The notes beneath the pieces were generated by a model, which worked only from the letters and a program-made list of their open reading frames with translations, did not search any database and was not told the DNA's origin. The position numbers and the translations under genes were made by a program. 59,797 bases of DNA from NCBI GenBank assembly GCA_046318595.1, contig JBKCTV010000002.1, forward strand, positions 1-59,797, read 5' to 3'. Below, piece by piece: positions 43,389 to 52,557 of the stretch; the first letter of the stretch is position 1; each line of letters begins with the position of its first letter. This DNA is from DAITMV01 sp046318595. Its GTDB lineage: Bacteria; Pseudomonadota; Gammaproteobacteria; Burkholderiales; Burkholderiaceae_B.

Positions 43389-44215
43389 GAGTCGCCCAGC
43401 CGCCGTTCGCTCAAACGCAACGCGGCATACAAGGCCGCAGCGCCATACAGCAAAACGATCGCAGTCGACTGCAATGAAGCCCCCCAGGCGTGCTCGAAGG
43501 CATGGCGGACCGCATCCACCAACACGGACAGCGGCAACCAGTCCGCCACCACGCGCAGGGCCAACGGCAACTGCGCCCGCGGAAAAAACGCGCCAGACAC
43601 GAAGGTCATCGGTGTAACGACGAGCGTAAAATAAAACATGAAGAAATCGTAACTGTGCGCTCTGGCATTGACGCATAACGCCAACGCCGCAAACATCAGC
43701 GCACCAATGAACGATATCGGCAGCGCCGCCAGCCAGAACGGCACATCACCGATACCCAGGCAAGCAACGACGCCAATCATCGCCGTGCAGCTCATCAAGC
43801 TTTTGCTTGCCGCCCACAACCATTCCCCGAGCACGATCTGCCGCAGGCTGACCGGCGTATTCAGAATCGCGTCCCAGGTTTTTTGTACGTGCATCCGGGA
43901 AAACGCCGAGTACAAGGCTTCAAACGTGGCGGCATTCATGGCGCTCATGGCCAGAGTGCCGCAGGCCAGATAATCCAAATAGCGGTGGCCGCCAACCTCG
44001 GGCAACAGGCTGCCGAGCCCCAGGCCAAAGGCCAGCAAGGCAATCACAGGATCGATCACGTTGGCGAGAAAACTGGGAATAACCAGCTTGCGCCACACCA
44101 AGGCGTTACGCTGCCACACAGCGAAGACACCAGCCCAGGCCGAGGGCACAGCATGGTGCACGACAGGCTGGTCAGGCCGTGGTTGTGCTATCTGTTGGCT
44201 CATTTCATGCATCAC
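43385..44215 (-). CDS. ABC-2 exporter permease (NodJ-like)
   Basis: 276 residues, six transmembrane helices, ABC-2 type. The AFARGxG-like ABC-2 signature region and SGAFFPRAQLP match the NodJ/DrrB group. Paired with the ATPase gene 44205-45155, overlapping by 11 bases. In nodulating species NodIJ exports lipochito-oligosaccharides; most betaproteobacteria with this pair do not nodulate, so the substrate here is unknown. Confidence 0.88.
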   Translation of the reverse strand: MMHEMSQQIAQPRPDQPVVHHAVPSAWAGVFAVWQRNALVWRKLVIPSFLANVIDPVIALLAFGLGLGSLLPEVGGHRYLDYLACGTLAMSAMNAATFEALYSAFSRMHVQKTWDAILNTPVSLRQIVLGEWLWAASKSLMSCTAMIGVVACLGIGDVPFWLAALPISFIGALMFAALALCVNARAHSYDFFMFYFTLVVTPMTFVSGAFFPRAQLPLALRVVADWLPLSVLVDAVRHAFEHAWGASLQSTAIVLLYGAAALYAALRLSERRLGDS

Positions 44216-45155
44216 GCAGATCCCGTCCCGTCAAACGAATGAATACATCTTCCAGATTGGCCGGCCTAAACAAATACGCCGGACGGCCAATCGCAGGGAG
44301 TTCGTCCAAGGCTTGCAGCCAGCGGCGCGCATGTGGCGAATAAACAAATACCGTCTCGCCGCTCGACTCGATACGCGTTTGCTCATGCAATTCCGGCCTG
44401 GTCTCCGCCCACGCCGCAGCGCCACGGCCGAACAGTTCGATCACATCGCTGCCGATGTACGTTTCGATCAGCGCCCGCGGCGTATCGACCGCAATCAGTC
44501 GACCGTCGTCGAGCACGGCGATACGGTCGCACAGGCGCTGCGCCTCGTCCATGAAATGCGTCGTCAGTAATAAGGTTTTGCCCTGCTCGCGCAAAGCCTG
44601 CAGGCGCTCCCAGATCAGGTGTCGCGCCTGCGGATCGAGCGCAGTGGTCGGCTCGTCGAGGAAAATCATATCGGGTTCGTTGATCAAGGCCCGCGCCAGC
44701 ATCAAGCGGCGGCGCAATCCGCCAGACAAGGCCGTAACTTTATCGTTTTGTCGTTTACCGAGTGCCGCAAAGTCCAGCAATGCGGGCACCCGCTGGTCGA
44801 GCACAGCACGCGAAATACCGAAATACCGCGCGAAAACGTAGAGATTTTCTTTGACCGAAAAGTCAGGGTCGAGCGTATCGGCCTGCGCAACCACACCAAC
44901 GGCCGCCCGCGCTTCAACCGCCAAACGCGGCAACGGCAACCCAAGCAAAGTAACGTGGCCTTGATCGGCGCGGGCCAAACCGAGAGACAAACGCAAAGCC
45001 GTGGTTTTGCCGGCACCATTCGGCCCGAGAAGACCCAGGCACTCACCCCTACGAACATTGAGATCGAGCCCATCAATCGCCCAGCGTTCGCCAAAACGCT
45101 TGCTGACATTCGCCAAGGCCAAAGCAATCGAAGCGTCAATCGGCGAAGAAGTCAT
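44205..45155 (-). CDS. ABC exporter ATP-binding protein (NodI-like)
   Basis: 316 residues. Walker A GPNGAGKTTA, signature LSGGLRRRLMLARAL, Walker B MIFLDEPTTALDP, and the switch histidine in LLLTTHFMDEA. A C-terminal extension of about 80 residues with a WLQALDELPAIGRPAYLFRP segment is typical of NodI and DrrA. Forms a transporter with the next gene. Confidence 0.92.
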   Translation of the reverse strand: MTSSPIDASIALALANVSKRFGERWAIDGLDLNVRRGECLGLLGPNGAGKTTALRLSLGLARADQGHVTLLGLPLPRLAVEARAAVGVVAQADTLDPDFSVKENLYVFARYFGISRAVLDQRVPALLDFAALGKRQNDKVTALSGGLRRRLMLARALINEPDMIFLDEPTTALDPQARHLIWERLQALREQGKTLLLTTHFMDEAQRLCDRIAVLDDGRLIAVDTPRALIETYIGSDVIELFGRGAAAWAETRPELHEQTRIESSGETVFVYSPHARRWLQALDELPAIGRPAYLFRPANLEDVFIRLTGRDLRDA

Positions 45156-45186
45156 GATGGGTCACTAAAAATGGTTCTGCCATAAG

Positions 45187-45219
45187 CAGCAAAACCACGG
45201 ACTTCCCGTGGTTTTGCTG
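45187..45219. terminator. bidirectional terminator between rplQ and the ABC exporter
   Basis: A perfect 14-base stem, CAGCAAAACCACGG (45187-45200) and its complement (45206-45219), has a 5-base loop. The inner CCACGG/CCGTGG core is followed by TTTT on both strands. It ends the rplQ transcript; the 159-base gap around it holds nothing else I recognise. Confidence 0.8.
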
Positions 45220-45314
45220 TCTGACAATAGCACGCTACCGACACACGAGAACAGGCAATGACGATGCAGCAAATGCGACACAAGACAGCGTAGGCCAACC
45301 GCTGCGTAGGCTCC

Positions 45315-45728
45315 TTATGCGGCGACTTCTACCGACGCATCGTCGTTTACTTCTACCGGTTCGATGCCATCGGGACGATCAACGAGCTCGACCAGAGCCA
45401 TAGGCGCTTTGTCGCCATGCCTGAAGCCAAACTTTAGAATACGGATATAACCGCCTGGCCGGTTGGCAAAACGGGGACCCAGCTCGTCAAAAAGTTTGAC
45501 GACCATCTCACGGTCTCGCATACGATTGAAGGCCAAGCGCTTATTGGCTAACGTGGGCGTCTTGCCGATTGTGATCAAAGGCTCGACGACGCGCCGCAAC
45601 TCCTTGGCTTTCGGCAAAGTGGTTTTAATGACCTCGTGGCGCAAAATGGCATTTGCCAGATTACGCAACATAGCCTGTCTGTGGCTGCTAGTGCGGTTTA
45701 GTTTTCGCAATCCATTACGATGACGCAT
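45315..45728 (-). CDS. rplQ: 50S ribosomal protein L17
   Basis: 137 residues. Typical start MRHRNGLRKLNRTSSHRQAM, then the L17 core (ETTLPKAKELRRVVEPLIT-like, here KTTLPKAKELRRVVEPL). The acidic C-terminal tail (NDDASVEVAA) is about ten residues longer than in E. coli. Last gene of the ribosomal supercluster, in the alpha operon with rpoA. Confidence 0.97.
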   Translation of the reverse strand: MRHRNGLRKLNRTSSHRQAMLRNLANAILRHEVIKTTLPKAKELRRVVEPLITIGKTPTLANKRLAFNRMRDREMVVKLFDELGPRFANRPGGYIRILKFGFRHGDKAPMALVELVDRPDGIEPVEVNDDASVEVAA

Positions 45729-45758
45729 TTTGTGTTCTTCCTTAAATATTCGCCAGAC

Positions 45759-46739
45759 TCAGGGCTTTTCCAGCCCGACCGGCGGCCAGCTTTCCAATTT
45801 CATTCCCAGAGTCAAACCGCGGGCAGCGAGCACATCCTTGATTTCATTCAAGGATTTACGGCCTAAATTGGGGGTTTTCAGCAATTCGTTTTCACTGCGT
45901 TGAATCAGATCGCCAATATAGTAAATATTTTCCGCCTTCAAGCAGTTTGCCGAACGAACCGTCAACTCGAGATCGTCGACCGGACGCAACAAGATTGGAT
46001 CGACTTGGGGAGCACGCGGAGCTTCCATCGAAGTGGCGGTATTTTCCAGGGCCGCGAAGACGGACAACTGATCCACGAGCAAGCGAGCCGCCTGCCGAAT
46101 GGCTTCTTCCGGAGTGATGACACCGTTTGTTTCGATCGACATGACCAAACGGTCCAAATCGGTTCGCTGCTCGACTCGGGCGCTTTCCACCGCGTACGAA
46201 ACCCGCAACAGAGGCGAAAACGAGGCATCCAGTACGATACGACCGATAGCCTTCGTCGGCTCGTCAGGAAAACGCCGCAAAGTACCCGGCACATAGCCCC
46301 GGCCTTTTTCGACTTTGACCTGCATGTCCAGCTTGCCACCCGGGGTGAGCTGCGCAATGACGTGATCGGGATTGATGATTTCTACATCGTGTGGCAAGTC
46401 GATGTCGCTGGCCTTGACGACGCCTTCGCCTTCTTTACGCAAAGTGACGGTCACGATGTCGCGCGACTTCAGACTGAACACGACGCCCTTGAGGTTCAGG
46501 AGCAAGTCGACCACATCCTCCTGGACACCGTCCAGTGTCGAATACTCATGGACGACCCCGGCGATCGATACTTCGGTCGGGGCATAACCCGTCATCGAGG
46601 ACAGCAGCACCCGGCGCAAGGCGTTACCCAGAGTATGACCATAGCCCCGTTCGAACGGTTCCATGATGATCTTCGCACTGTATGGACCGGCCGCTTCGAC
46701 TTCGACGATGCGCGGTTTCAGCAAACTCTCATTAAACAT
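45759..46739 (-). CDS. rpoA: RNA polymerase alpha subunit
   Basis: 326 residues. N-terminal dimerisation and assembly domain (GYGHTLGNALRRVLLSSM, residues 30-50), a linker near 230-250, and the alpha-CTD with VRSANCLKAENIYYIGDL, the segment containing the UP-element-binding arginine, and the second HhH motif PNLGRKSLNEIKD. The start lies behind a hairpin that includes the ribosome binding site. Confidence 0.98.
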   Translation of the reverse strand: MFNESLLKPRIVEVEAAGPYSAKIIMEPFERGYGHTLGNALRRVLLSSMTGYAPTEVSIAGVVHEYSTLDGVQEDVVDLLLNLKGVVFSLKSRDIVTVTLRKEGEGVVKASDIDLPHDVEIINPDHVIAQLTPGGKLDMQVKVEKGRGYVPGTLRRFPDEPTKAIGRIVLDASFSPLLRVSYAVESARVEQRTDLDRLVMSIETNGVITPEEAIRQAARLLVDQLSVFAALENTATSMEAPRAPQVDPILLRPVDDLELTVRSANCLKAENIYYIGDLIQRSENELLKTPNLGRKSLNEIKDVLAARGLTLGMKLESWPPVGLEKP

Positions 46740-46746
46740 TAGAAAT

Positions 46747-46782
46747 CCTTATCAATACCCTCGGCTCGTTACACCGATAAGG
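46747..46782 (-). promoter_or_regulatory. hairpin masking the rpoA ribosome binding site
   Basis: On the minus strand CCTTATC pairs perfectly with GATAAGG (plus positions 46776-46782 and 46747-46753). AAGG of the second arm is the rpoA Shine-Dalgarno sequence, seven bases from ATG. It lies in the 72-base rpsD-rpoA gap. Translational control, possibly by S4, is an inference. Confidence 0.4.
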
Positions 46783-46811
46783 CTGAAAAACTTGGACGTT
46801 TTTAGACGTTA

Positions 46812-47435
46812 TTAGCGCGAATACAATTCGACGATCAAACTCTCGTTAACCTCAGCAGACAGATCGGCCCGATCCGGTATCGATTTAAAGACGCCTTCCA
46901 TTTTGGTGGCATCCACCGATAACCACAGCGGGTAGCCGGACTGCTGCATCAACTGCAGAGACTCTGCAATGCGTGCCTGATTTTTAGATTTGTCACGCAC
47001 CGATACCACATCACTAGGCCGTACCTGATACGATGGGATGTTGACCGACCGGCCGTTGACGAGGATCGCCTTGTGACTGACCAACTGACGCGCTTCCGCC
47101 CGTGTCGATCCGAAGCCCATACGGTAAACGACGTTATCGAGACGGCATTCGAGCAGCTTTAAAAGCGTTTCGCCGGAATTGCCTTTACGGCGGGAAGCCT
47201 CTGCAAAATAGCGACGGAATTGCTTCTCGAGCACGCCGTACATTCTTTTGACTTTTTGTTTCTCACGAAGCTGGGTACCGAAATCCGATGTACGGGCTCC
47301 GGAGGTACGACCATGCTGCCCAGGCTTCGAATCGAGCTTGCATTTCGAGTCGAGCGAACGCCGGCTGCTTTTCAAACCCAGGTCGGTGCCTTCACGGCGC
47401 GACAACTTACATTTAGGACCAATATATCTAGCCAC
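46812..47435 (-). CDS. rpsD: 30S ribosomal protein S4
   Basis: 207 residues. Primary 16S-binding protein and, in E. coli, the translational repressor of the alpha operon. N-terminal KCKLSRREGTDLGL has no four-cysteine zinc knuckle (C-minus type); the S4 RNA-binding domain has LDNVVYRMGFGSTRAEARQL and VNGRSVNIPSYQV. Confidence 0.97.
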   Translation of the reverse strand: MARYIGPKCKLSRREGTDLGLKSSRRSLDSKCKLDSKPGQHGRTSGARTSDFGTQLREKQKVKRMYGVLEKQFRRYFAEASRRKGNSGETLLKLLECRLDNVVYRMGFGSTRAEARQLVSHKAILVNGRSVNIPSYQVRPSDVVSVRDKSKNQARIAESLQLMQQSGYPLWLSVDATKMEGVFKSIPDRADLSAEVNESLIVELYSR

Positions 47436-47525
47436 TTGAAACCTCTTTCATAACACGCCTTGGCGCTATAGTCTGTTCAACAGACGGTGGACTTAAAGCA
47501 AAACGACTTTATCTCTAAGCTGACG

Positions 47526-47927
47526 TCAAATACGCCGACGCTTTGGGGGCCGGCAACCGTTGTGCGGTACCGGCGTAATATCTGCAATACTGATGACTTT
47601 GATACCCACGGCATTCAACGCACGGACCGTGGACTCGCGCCCCGGGCCCGGACCAGTGATCCGAACCTCGACATTCTTGATACCAGACTCCTGAGCCGCA
47701 CGCCCTGCCACCTCAGCCGCAACCTGAGCAGCAAAAGGAGTGGATTTGCGCGAGCCTTTGAAACCTTGGGCACCAGAGGTCGACCAAGACAATACATTGC
47801 CTTGGCGATCCGTTATCGTGATGATCGTATTGTTGAACGAAGCATGAACGTGAGCTATCCCATCGGAGACATTCTTGCGAATTTTTTTCCGAACCCTTGA
47901 ACTCGCGGCCGATTGTGCTTTTGCCAT
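47526..47927 (-). CDS. rpsK: 30S ribosomal protein S11
   Basis: 133 residues. HASFNNTIITITDRQGN, WSTSGAQGFKGSRKSTPFAA and the RNA-binding C-terminus DITPVPHNGCRPPKRRRI. Alpha operon, between rpsM and rpsD; 90 bases separate it from rpsD. Confidence 0.97.
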   Translation of the reverse strand: MAKAQSAASSRVRKKIRKNVSDGIAHVHASFNNTIITITDRQGNVLSWSTSGAQGFKGSRKSTPFAAQVAAEVAGRAAQESGIKNVEVRITGPGPGRESTVRALNAVGIKVISIADITPVPHNGCRPPKRRRI

Positions 47928-47956
47928 ATCAATAAACTTTCAAAAAAATCGTTACT

Positions 47957-48322
47957 TTATTTTTTGAGGGAAACGCCAGCTTTACGCGGCCCTTTGCGGG
48001 TGCGCGCGTTCGTACGGGTACGCTGACCTCTGACTGGCAACCCTTTACGATGCCGCATCCCACGGTAGGAACCCATGTCCATCAAGCGCTTGATGTTCAG
48101 TGTGATTTCGCGTCGAAGATCACCTTCGGTCGTCACCCGACCAACTTCTTCACGAATTTTCTCCAACTCATCGTCGTTCAGGTCTTTGACTTTTTTCGCA
48201 GCGTCAACACCGGCTGCAACGCAAATTTTGCGTGCGCTGGTATTGCCAATGCCGAAAATGGCGGTCAGACCAATCACGATATGTTGGTGATTGGGAATGT
48301 TGATTCCAGCGATACGGGCCAT
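47957..48322 (-). CDS. rpsM: 30S ribosomal protein S13
   Basis: 121 residues. MARIAGINIPNHQHIVIGL start, the FGIGNTSA helix-two-turn-helix region, and the basic C-terminus RTRTNARTRKGPRKA that contacts P-site tRNA. Confidence 0.97.
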   Translation of the reverse strand: MARIAGINIPNHQHIVIGLTAIFGIGNTSARKICVAAGVDAAKKVKDLNDDELEKIREEVGRVTTEGDLRREITLNIKRLMDMGSYRGMRHRKGLPVRGQRTRTNARTRKGPRKAGVSLKK

Positions 48323-48332
48323 AGTCTACCTC

Positions 48333-48446
48333 TCAACCTTGACGTTGCTTATGACGCGGGTCGGTACAGATAACTCGCACCACGCCATTTCTTTTAATAA
48401 CTTTGCAATTGCGGCAAATTTTTTTTACCGACGCTTGAACTTTCAT
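48333..48446 (-). CDS. rpmJ: 50S ribosomal protein L36
   Basis: 37 residues: MKVQASVKKICRNCKVIKRN then GVVRVICTDPRHKQRQG. It keeps the zinc ligands Cys11, Cys14, Cys27 and His32, so it is the zinc-binding (C-plus) form. It lies between infA and rpsM, the usual spc-alpha junction. Confidence 0.96.
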   Translation of the reverse strand: MKVQASVKKICRNCKVIKRNGVVRVICTDPRHKQRQG

Positions 48447-48471
48447 GATCCACTCCCAAAACTGTTCGAGA

Positions 48472-48690
48472 CTACTTTGCCCTGAATACGATACGTGCGC
48501 GCGACAAGTCATACGGCGTCAACTCGACAGTCACTTTGTCACCGGGCAAAATGCGTATGTAATTCATGCGCATCTTCCCGGAAATATGCCCCAGTACCAC
48601 ATGACCATTTTCCAGTTTTACCCGGAAAGTAGCGTTGGGAAGATTTTCCAATACTTCCCCCTGCATCTGTATGACGTCATCTTTGGACAT
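48472..48690 (-). CDS. infA: translation initiation factor IF-1
   Basis: 72 residues, single OB fold: MSKDDVIQMQGEVLENLPNA, VRLENGHVVLGHI-like strand (here VKLENGHVVLGHI) and PYDLSRARIVFRAK. Located directly after secY, the normal betaproteobacterial position. Confidence 0.96.
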   Translation of the reverse strand: MSKDDVIQMQGEVLENLPNATFRVKLENGHVVLGHISGKMRMNYIRILPGDKVTVELTPYDLSRARIVFRAK

Positions 48691-48693
48691 CAG

Positions 48694-50013
48694 TTATCTC
48701 ACCATGTTCGAGCTTTTGAAACTCGATTTCTTTAATAAACCTTCGTATTGCTGAGACATGACATAAGCTTGAACTTGTGCCATGAAATCCATTGTCACCA
48801 CAACGATGATTAATAGCGAAGTACCGCCAAAATAAAAAGGCACGTTCCAGCTCAAAACCAAAAACTCCGGCAGCAAACAAACCAGGGTGATATACACAGC
48901 CCCCGCCAGCGTCAAACGCATCAATATTTTATCGATGAAACGGGCCGTTTGTTCGCCAGGGCGTATACCGGGAACGAACGCACCACTCTTCTTTAAATTG
49001 TCAGCGGTTTCTCTGCTGTTGAAAACCAACGCCGTATAGAAGAAACAGAAAAATACGATAGCCGTGGCGTACAACAAAACATAAATCGGCTGACCGGGTG
49101 ATAAGCTGCTGGCCACATCCTTCAACCAACGCATGGAGTCGCCGGAGCTAAACCAGCTGGTCAGCGTCGCCGGAAGCAAAATAATGCTCGAAGCGAAAAT
49201 TGGGGGTATGACACCAGCCATATTAAGCTTTAGCGGTAAATGCGACGCCTGACCGCTATAAACGCGATTACCCACCTGACGTTTGGCGTAATTGACCAAA
49301 ATCTTTCGCTGCCCACGCTCTACGAAAACCACAAGTAGCGTGACCGCCAAAACGACAAAACAAATGAACAAAGCAGACAGTCCGTGCATCGATCCGGTGC
49401 TAACCAGTTCAAACAGCCCACCCAATGCGCTCGGCAGGCCTGCAGCGATTCCACCAAAAATCAGGATCGAAATTCCGTTACCTAAACCACGCTCGGTAAT
49501 CTGCTCGCCAAGCCACATCAAAAACATCGTTCCAGTCACCAAGGAAATCAGCGTGGTGAATCTGAAAACCATTCCGGGATCAATCACCAGCCGGGCTTGG
49601 GACTCCAAAGCGACGGCAATGCCCAAGGCTTGAAATGCGGCGAGCCCCAAGGTTCCGTAACGTGTCAGCTGGGTGATTCGCTTGCGACCGGACTCACCCT
49701 CTTTTTTCATGCTTTCCAACTGAGGGACTACCACCGTCAACAATTGCATCACGATCGAAGCAGAAATATAAGGCATTATGCCTAATGCAAAAATTGAAAA
49801 GCGCGATAAAGCTCCGCCAGAGAACATGTTGAACATGCTCAGGATGCCACCTTTTTGCGAGTTAAACAGTTGTTTAAGCTGCACGGGGTCGATGCCAGGC
49901 ACCGGAATATGCGTTCCGATACGATAGACGATCAAAGCCAACAACAGAAAAACCAGTCTGCGCTTTAAATCGGCAAATTTGGAAATTCCAGTTTTGGGCT
50001 GTTGCATACTCAC
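48694..50013 (-). CDS. secY: protein translocase subunit SecY
   Basis: 439 residues, ten transmembrane helices. Channel subunit of the Sec translocon. Signature regions: IPVPGIDPVQLKQLF near the start, FSIFALGIMPYISASIVMQL (helix 2) and the long cytosolic loop GQRKILVNYAKRQVGNRVYS. Last membrane gene of the spc operon. Confidence 0.97.
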   Translation of the reverse strand: MSMQQPKTGISKFADLKRRLVFLLLALIVYRIGTHIPVPGIDPVQLKQLFNSQKGGILSMFNMFSGGALSRFSIFALGIMPYISASIVMQLLTVVVPQLESMKKEGESGRKRITQLTRYGTLGLAAFQALGIAVALESQARLVIDPGMVFRFTTLISLVTGTMFLMWLGEQITERGLGNGISILIFGGIAAGLPSALGGLFELVSTGSMHGLSALFICFVVLAVTLLVVFVERGQRKILVNYAKRQVGNRVYSGQASHLPLKLNMAGVIPPIFASSIILLPATLTSWFSSGDSMRWLKDVASSLSPGQPIYVLLYATAIVFFCFFYTALVFNSRETADNLKKSGAFVPGIRPGEQTARFIDKILMRLTLAGAVYITLVCLLPEFLVLSWNVPFYFGGTSLLIIVVVTMDFMAQVQAYVMSQQYEGLLKKSSFKSSNMVR

Positions 50014-50016
50014 GCT

Positions 50017-50484
50017 TTACGCCTGCTCACCGTCGACCGTCGACGGCTGTGCATCCACCACCGACCCGCCGGCGGCCTCGATAGCGGCACGAGCACCTTT
50101 GGTAGTCTGGACATTCAACAGTTTTACTGCGCGCGTCAATGTGCCGGAAGCGATGACTTTGACAACTGTACTTTTTTGGCTGACCAATCCAGCTTGCTGA
50201 AGCGACAACAAATCAACCGTTTCCAGACCCAGGCGTTCGAGATCCGACAAGCGTACCTGCTGCCCGAGACGACCAGTCAAGGACGTGAAACCTCGCTTGG
50301 GAAGCCGTCGGTACAAAGGCATCTGACCACCCTCGAAACCGACTTTGTGAAAGCCGCCGCTACGCGACTTTTGACCCTTGTGGCCCCGACCCGCAGTTTT
50401 ACCGAGGCCCGAACCGATGCCACGACCTACGCGCCGCCTATTCTGCTTACTACCTTCAGCAGGTTGAATATCGTTCAATTTCAT
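50017..50484 (-). CDS. rplO: 50S ribosomal protein L15
   Basis: 155 residues, about ten longer than in E. coli owing to a C-terminal tail (VVDAQPSTVDGEQA). The glycine-rich N-terminus GRGIGSGLGKTAGRGHKGQK that threads into 23S rRNA is intact. Start overlaps the rpmD stop by four bases. Confidence 0.97.
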   Translation of the reverse strand: MKLNDIQPAEGSKQNRRRVGRGIGSGLGKTAGRGHKGQKSRSGGFHKVGFEGGQMPLYRRLPKRGFTSLTGRLGQQVRLSDLERLGLETVDLLSLQQAGLVSQKSTVVKVIASGTLTRAVKLLNVQTTKGARAAIEAAGGSVVDAQPSTVDGEQA

Positions 50485-50666
50485 TGCGTATGCTCCACGC
50501 GTAACAGGTAAGATACTTTATCAACCATGCCCCGTATCTCGGGCGTATCGGCGAGCGAGCGGCTGCTATTGATCCTTCCCAAGCCCAAACCTTTGATGGT
50601 GGCACGATGATCTTCGCGCGTACCGATCAAACTTTTGATTAAGGTTACTTTAATCTTTGTCGTCAT
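50481..50666 (-). CDS. rpmD: 50S ribosomal protein L30
   Basis: 61 residues, the short bacterial form: KVTLIKSLIGTREDHRATIK then GLGLGRINSSRSL. Between rpsE and rplO as usual. Confidence 0.96.
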   Translation of the reverse strand: MTTKIKVTLIKSLIGTREDHRATIKGLGLGRINSSRSLADTPEIRGMVDKVSYLLRVEHTQ

Positions 50667-50669
50667 ACC

Positions 50670-51191
50670 TTACCCCAGAATTTCTTCGATCGACTTGCCG
50701 CGTTTGGCAGCGATGTCAGATGGCGTAGAAAGCGCTTGCAAGGCATTCAACGTTGCGCGCACCAAGTTATAAGGATTCGATGAGCCATGGCTCTTGGCAA
50801 CGATGTTTCTCACCCCCAGCACTTCAAAAACTGCACGCATCGGGCCGCCCGCAATGATACCCGTACCATCGGCGGCAGGCGCCATGAAAACGACCGACGC
50901 ACCATGCTGACCATAGACTGTATGGTGGATGGTTCCGTTTTTCAAAGGAACTTTATCTAGATGACGACGCGCATATTCCATGGCCTTCTGCACGGCGACC
51001 GGCACTTCGCGGGACTTTCCTTTGCCCATGCCAACTCTGCCATCGCCATCGCCAACCACCGTAAGCGCGGCGAAGCCGAGAATGCGGCCGCCTTTGACCA
51101 CTTTGGTCACACGGTTAACGGCGATCATTTTCTCGCGAAAACCATCGTCGCGATCATCTGATGCACCCATTTTTGCTTGCATTTTTGCCAT
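50670..51191 (-). CDS. rpsE: 30S ribosomal protein S5
   Basis: 173 residues. The double-stranded RNA-binding domain (EKMIAVNRVTKVVKGGRILG, GKGKSREVPVAVQKAMEYAR) and the loop whose mutation gives spectinomycin resistance in E. coli (VVKGGR region) are intact. The C-terminal domain has GIIAGGPMRAVFEVLGV. Confidence 0.97.
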   Translation of the reverse strand: MAKMQAKMGASDDRDDGFREKMIAVNRVTKVVKGGRILGFAALTVVGDGDGRVGMGKGKSREVPVAVQKAMEYARRHLDKVPLKNGTIHHTVYGQHGASVVFMAPAADGTGIIAGGPMRAVFEVLGVRNIVAKSHGSSNPYNLVRATLNALQALSTPSDIAAKRGKSIEEILG

Positions 51192-51201
51192 GACTATACC
51201 T

Positions 51202-51573
51202 TTAGAACTTTAAGCCAGCTTCACGGGCGGCTTCTGCCAGCGACTTGATCCGACCGTGATAAGCAAACCCCGAACGATCGAAAGCGACATTCGTGATACC
51301 GGCCGACAAGCTACGCTCGGCGATCAACTTACCAATAACGGCGGCCGCATCTTTATTACTACCTTTACCACCCGCCTGATCGGACAAAGCACTTTTTACG
51401 GTCGCTTCCAAAGTAGACGCCGAAGCCAAAACACGATCACCTTCGGGCGAAATCACATTGGCGTAGATATGCGAATTCGAGCGGAATACAGACAGGCGGT
51501 AGGCACGCAACTTCGAAATCCGACGACGCGTCTGTTGCGCGCGACGCAGGCGAGAAACTTTTTTATCGTCCAT
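51202..51573 (-). CDS. rplR: 50S ribosomal protein L18
   Basis: 123 residues. 5S rRNA-binding protein: RRISKLRAYRLSVFRSNSHI near the start and AFDRSGFAYHGRIKSLAEAA near the end. A basic N-terminal arm (RLRRAQQTRRR) precedes the core. Confidence 0.97.
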   Translation of the reverse strand: MDDKKVSRLRRAQQTRRRISKLRAYRLSVFRSNSHIYANVISPEGDRVLASASTLEATVKSALSDQAGGKGSNKDAAAVIGKLIAERSLSAGITNVAFDRSGFAYHGRIKSLAEAAREAGLKF

Positions 51574-51604
51574 TTACGATCCTTTGGCAACTTTTTTTCA
51601 CGGC

Positions 51605-52138
51605 TTATTTTTTCTTGGTTTCTTTGATGACGATGACTTCGTCAACATACCGAACACCTTTTCCTTTGTAGGGCTCTGGCGGACGATAGCCACGCACCAC
51701 CGCTGCAACCTGGCCAACCTGCTGCTTTTCGATACCCTTTAGAATGATCTCCGTGGGGGTGGGCGTCTCTGCTTTGACACCGGAAGGCAGCTTATGGTTG
51801 ATGGGATGAGAAAATCCCAGCGCAAGATTGAGCACATCCCCCTGCGCCTGCGCCTTGTAACCAACGCCAACCAGAGACAAACGCTTCTCGAAACCTTTGG
51901 TGACCCCAACCACCATATTGGCGATCAAAGCACGTACTGTCCCACTCAGGGCATTCGCTTCTGTAGACTCATCGGCAGGACTCACCTGAATCACACCAGC
52001 TTCAACCGCAAGTCGCACTTTCGCGTGCACTTGCAGATCTAGCTGCCCCAAGGGACCCTTGACGACGAATTTATCGCCATCTAATTGAGTCGTTACACCG
52101 GCAGGAGAATTAACCGGATTTTTACCGACACGAGACAT
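51605..52138 (-). CDS. rplF: 50S ribosomal protein L6
   Basis: 177 residues, two L6 domains. VGKNPVNSPAGVTTQLDGD start (family usually has a V-x-I-P-x-G-V form), GVGYKAQAQGDVLNLALGFS in the middle and RGYRPPEPYKGKGVRYVDE near the C-terminus. Confidence 0.97.
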   Translation of the reverse strand: MSRVGKNPVNSPAGVTTQLDGDKFVVKGPLGQLDLQVHAKVRLAVEAGVIQVSPADESTEANALSGTVRALIANMVVGVTKGFEKRLSLVGVGYKAQAQGDVLNLALGFSHPINHKLPSGVKAETPTPTEIILKGIEKQQVGQVAAVVRGYRPPEPYKGKGVRYVDEVIVIKETKKK

Positions 52139-52148
52139 TTGATTATCC

Positions 52149-52544
52149 TTAAGCTACGTAGCAGAGAACTTCTCCGCCCACACCTGTCGCCCTGGCTTTG
52201 CGATCAGTCATGACGCCACGCGGCGTTGAAACGATGGCAACACCCAAACCATTCATGACCTGGGGTATCGCATCGCGGCCTTTATAGACACGCAAGCCGG
52301 GCTTGGATACCCGCTCGATACGCTCGATAACCGGGCGCCCTGCGTAATATTTAAGCTCGATGCCAAGCTCAGCCTTGGCGCCCTTGGACTCTACCGCAAA
52401 ACTCTCGATATAGCCTTCGTCTTTCAACACCTGGGCAATGGCTACTTTAACTTTTGAAGATGGCATAAGCACCTTCACTTTATCCACGCGCTGTGCATTC
52501 CGTATCCGTGTAAGCATATCGGCGATGGGATCGGTCATACTCAT
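52149..52544 (-). CDS. rpsH: 30S ribosomal protein S8
   Basis: 131 residues. Assembly protein that in E. coli also represses the spc operon. MTDPIADMLTRIRNAQRVDK, then the C-terminal GLGVAIVSTPRGVMTDRKAR and the conserved ending GGEVLCYVA. Confidence 0.97.
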   Translation of the reverse strand: MSMTDPIADMLTRIRNAQRVDKVKVLMPSSKVKVAIAQVLKDEGYIESFAVESKGAKAELGIELKYYAGRPVIERIERVSKPGLRVYKGRDAIPQVMNGLGVAIVSTPRGVMTDRKARATGVGGEVLCYVA

Positions 52545-52557
52545 AAAAGATTTCCTT

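Noticed and set aside
43385..45155. True nodulation exporter (nodIJ)
   Set aside because: No other nod genes are in the window, and this pair is widespread in non-nodulating betaproteobacteria; I kept a neutral name.
47436..47525. Terminator in the rpsK-rpsD gap (GTCTG/CAGAC hairpin near 47480)
   Set aside because: The stem is only five to six bases with no T run; it is too weak to call.
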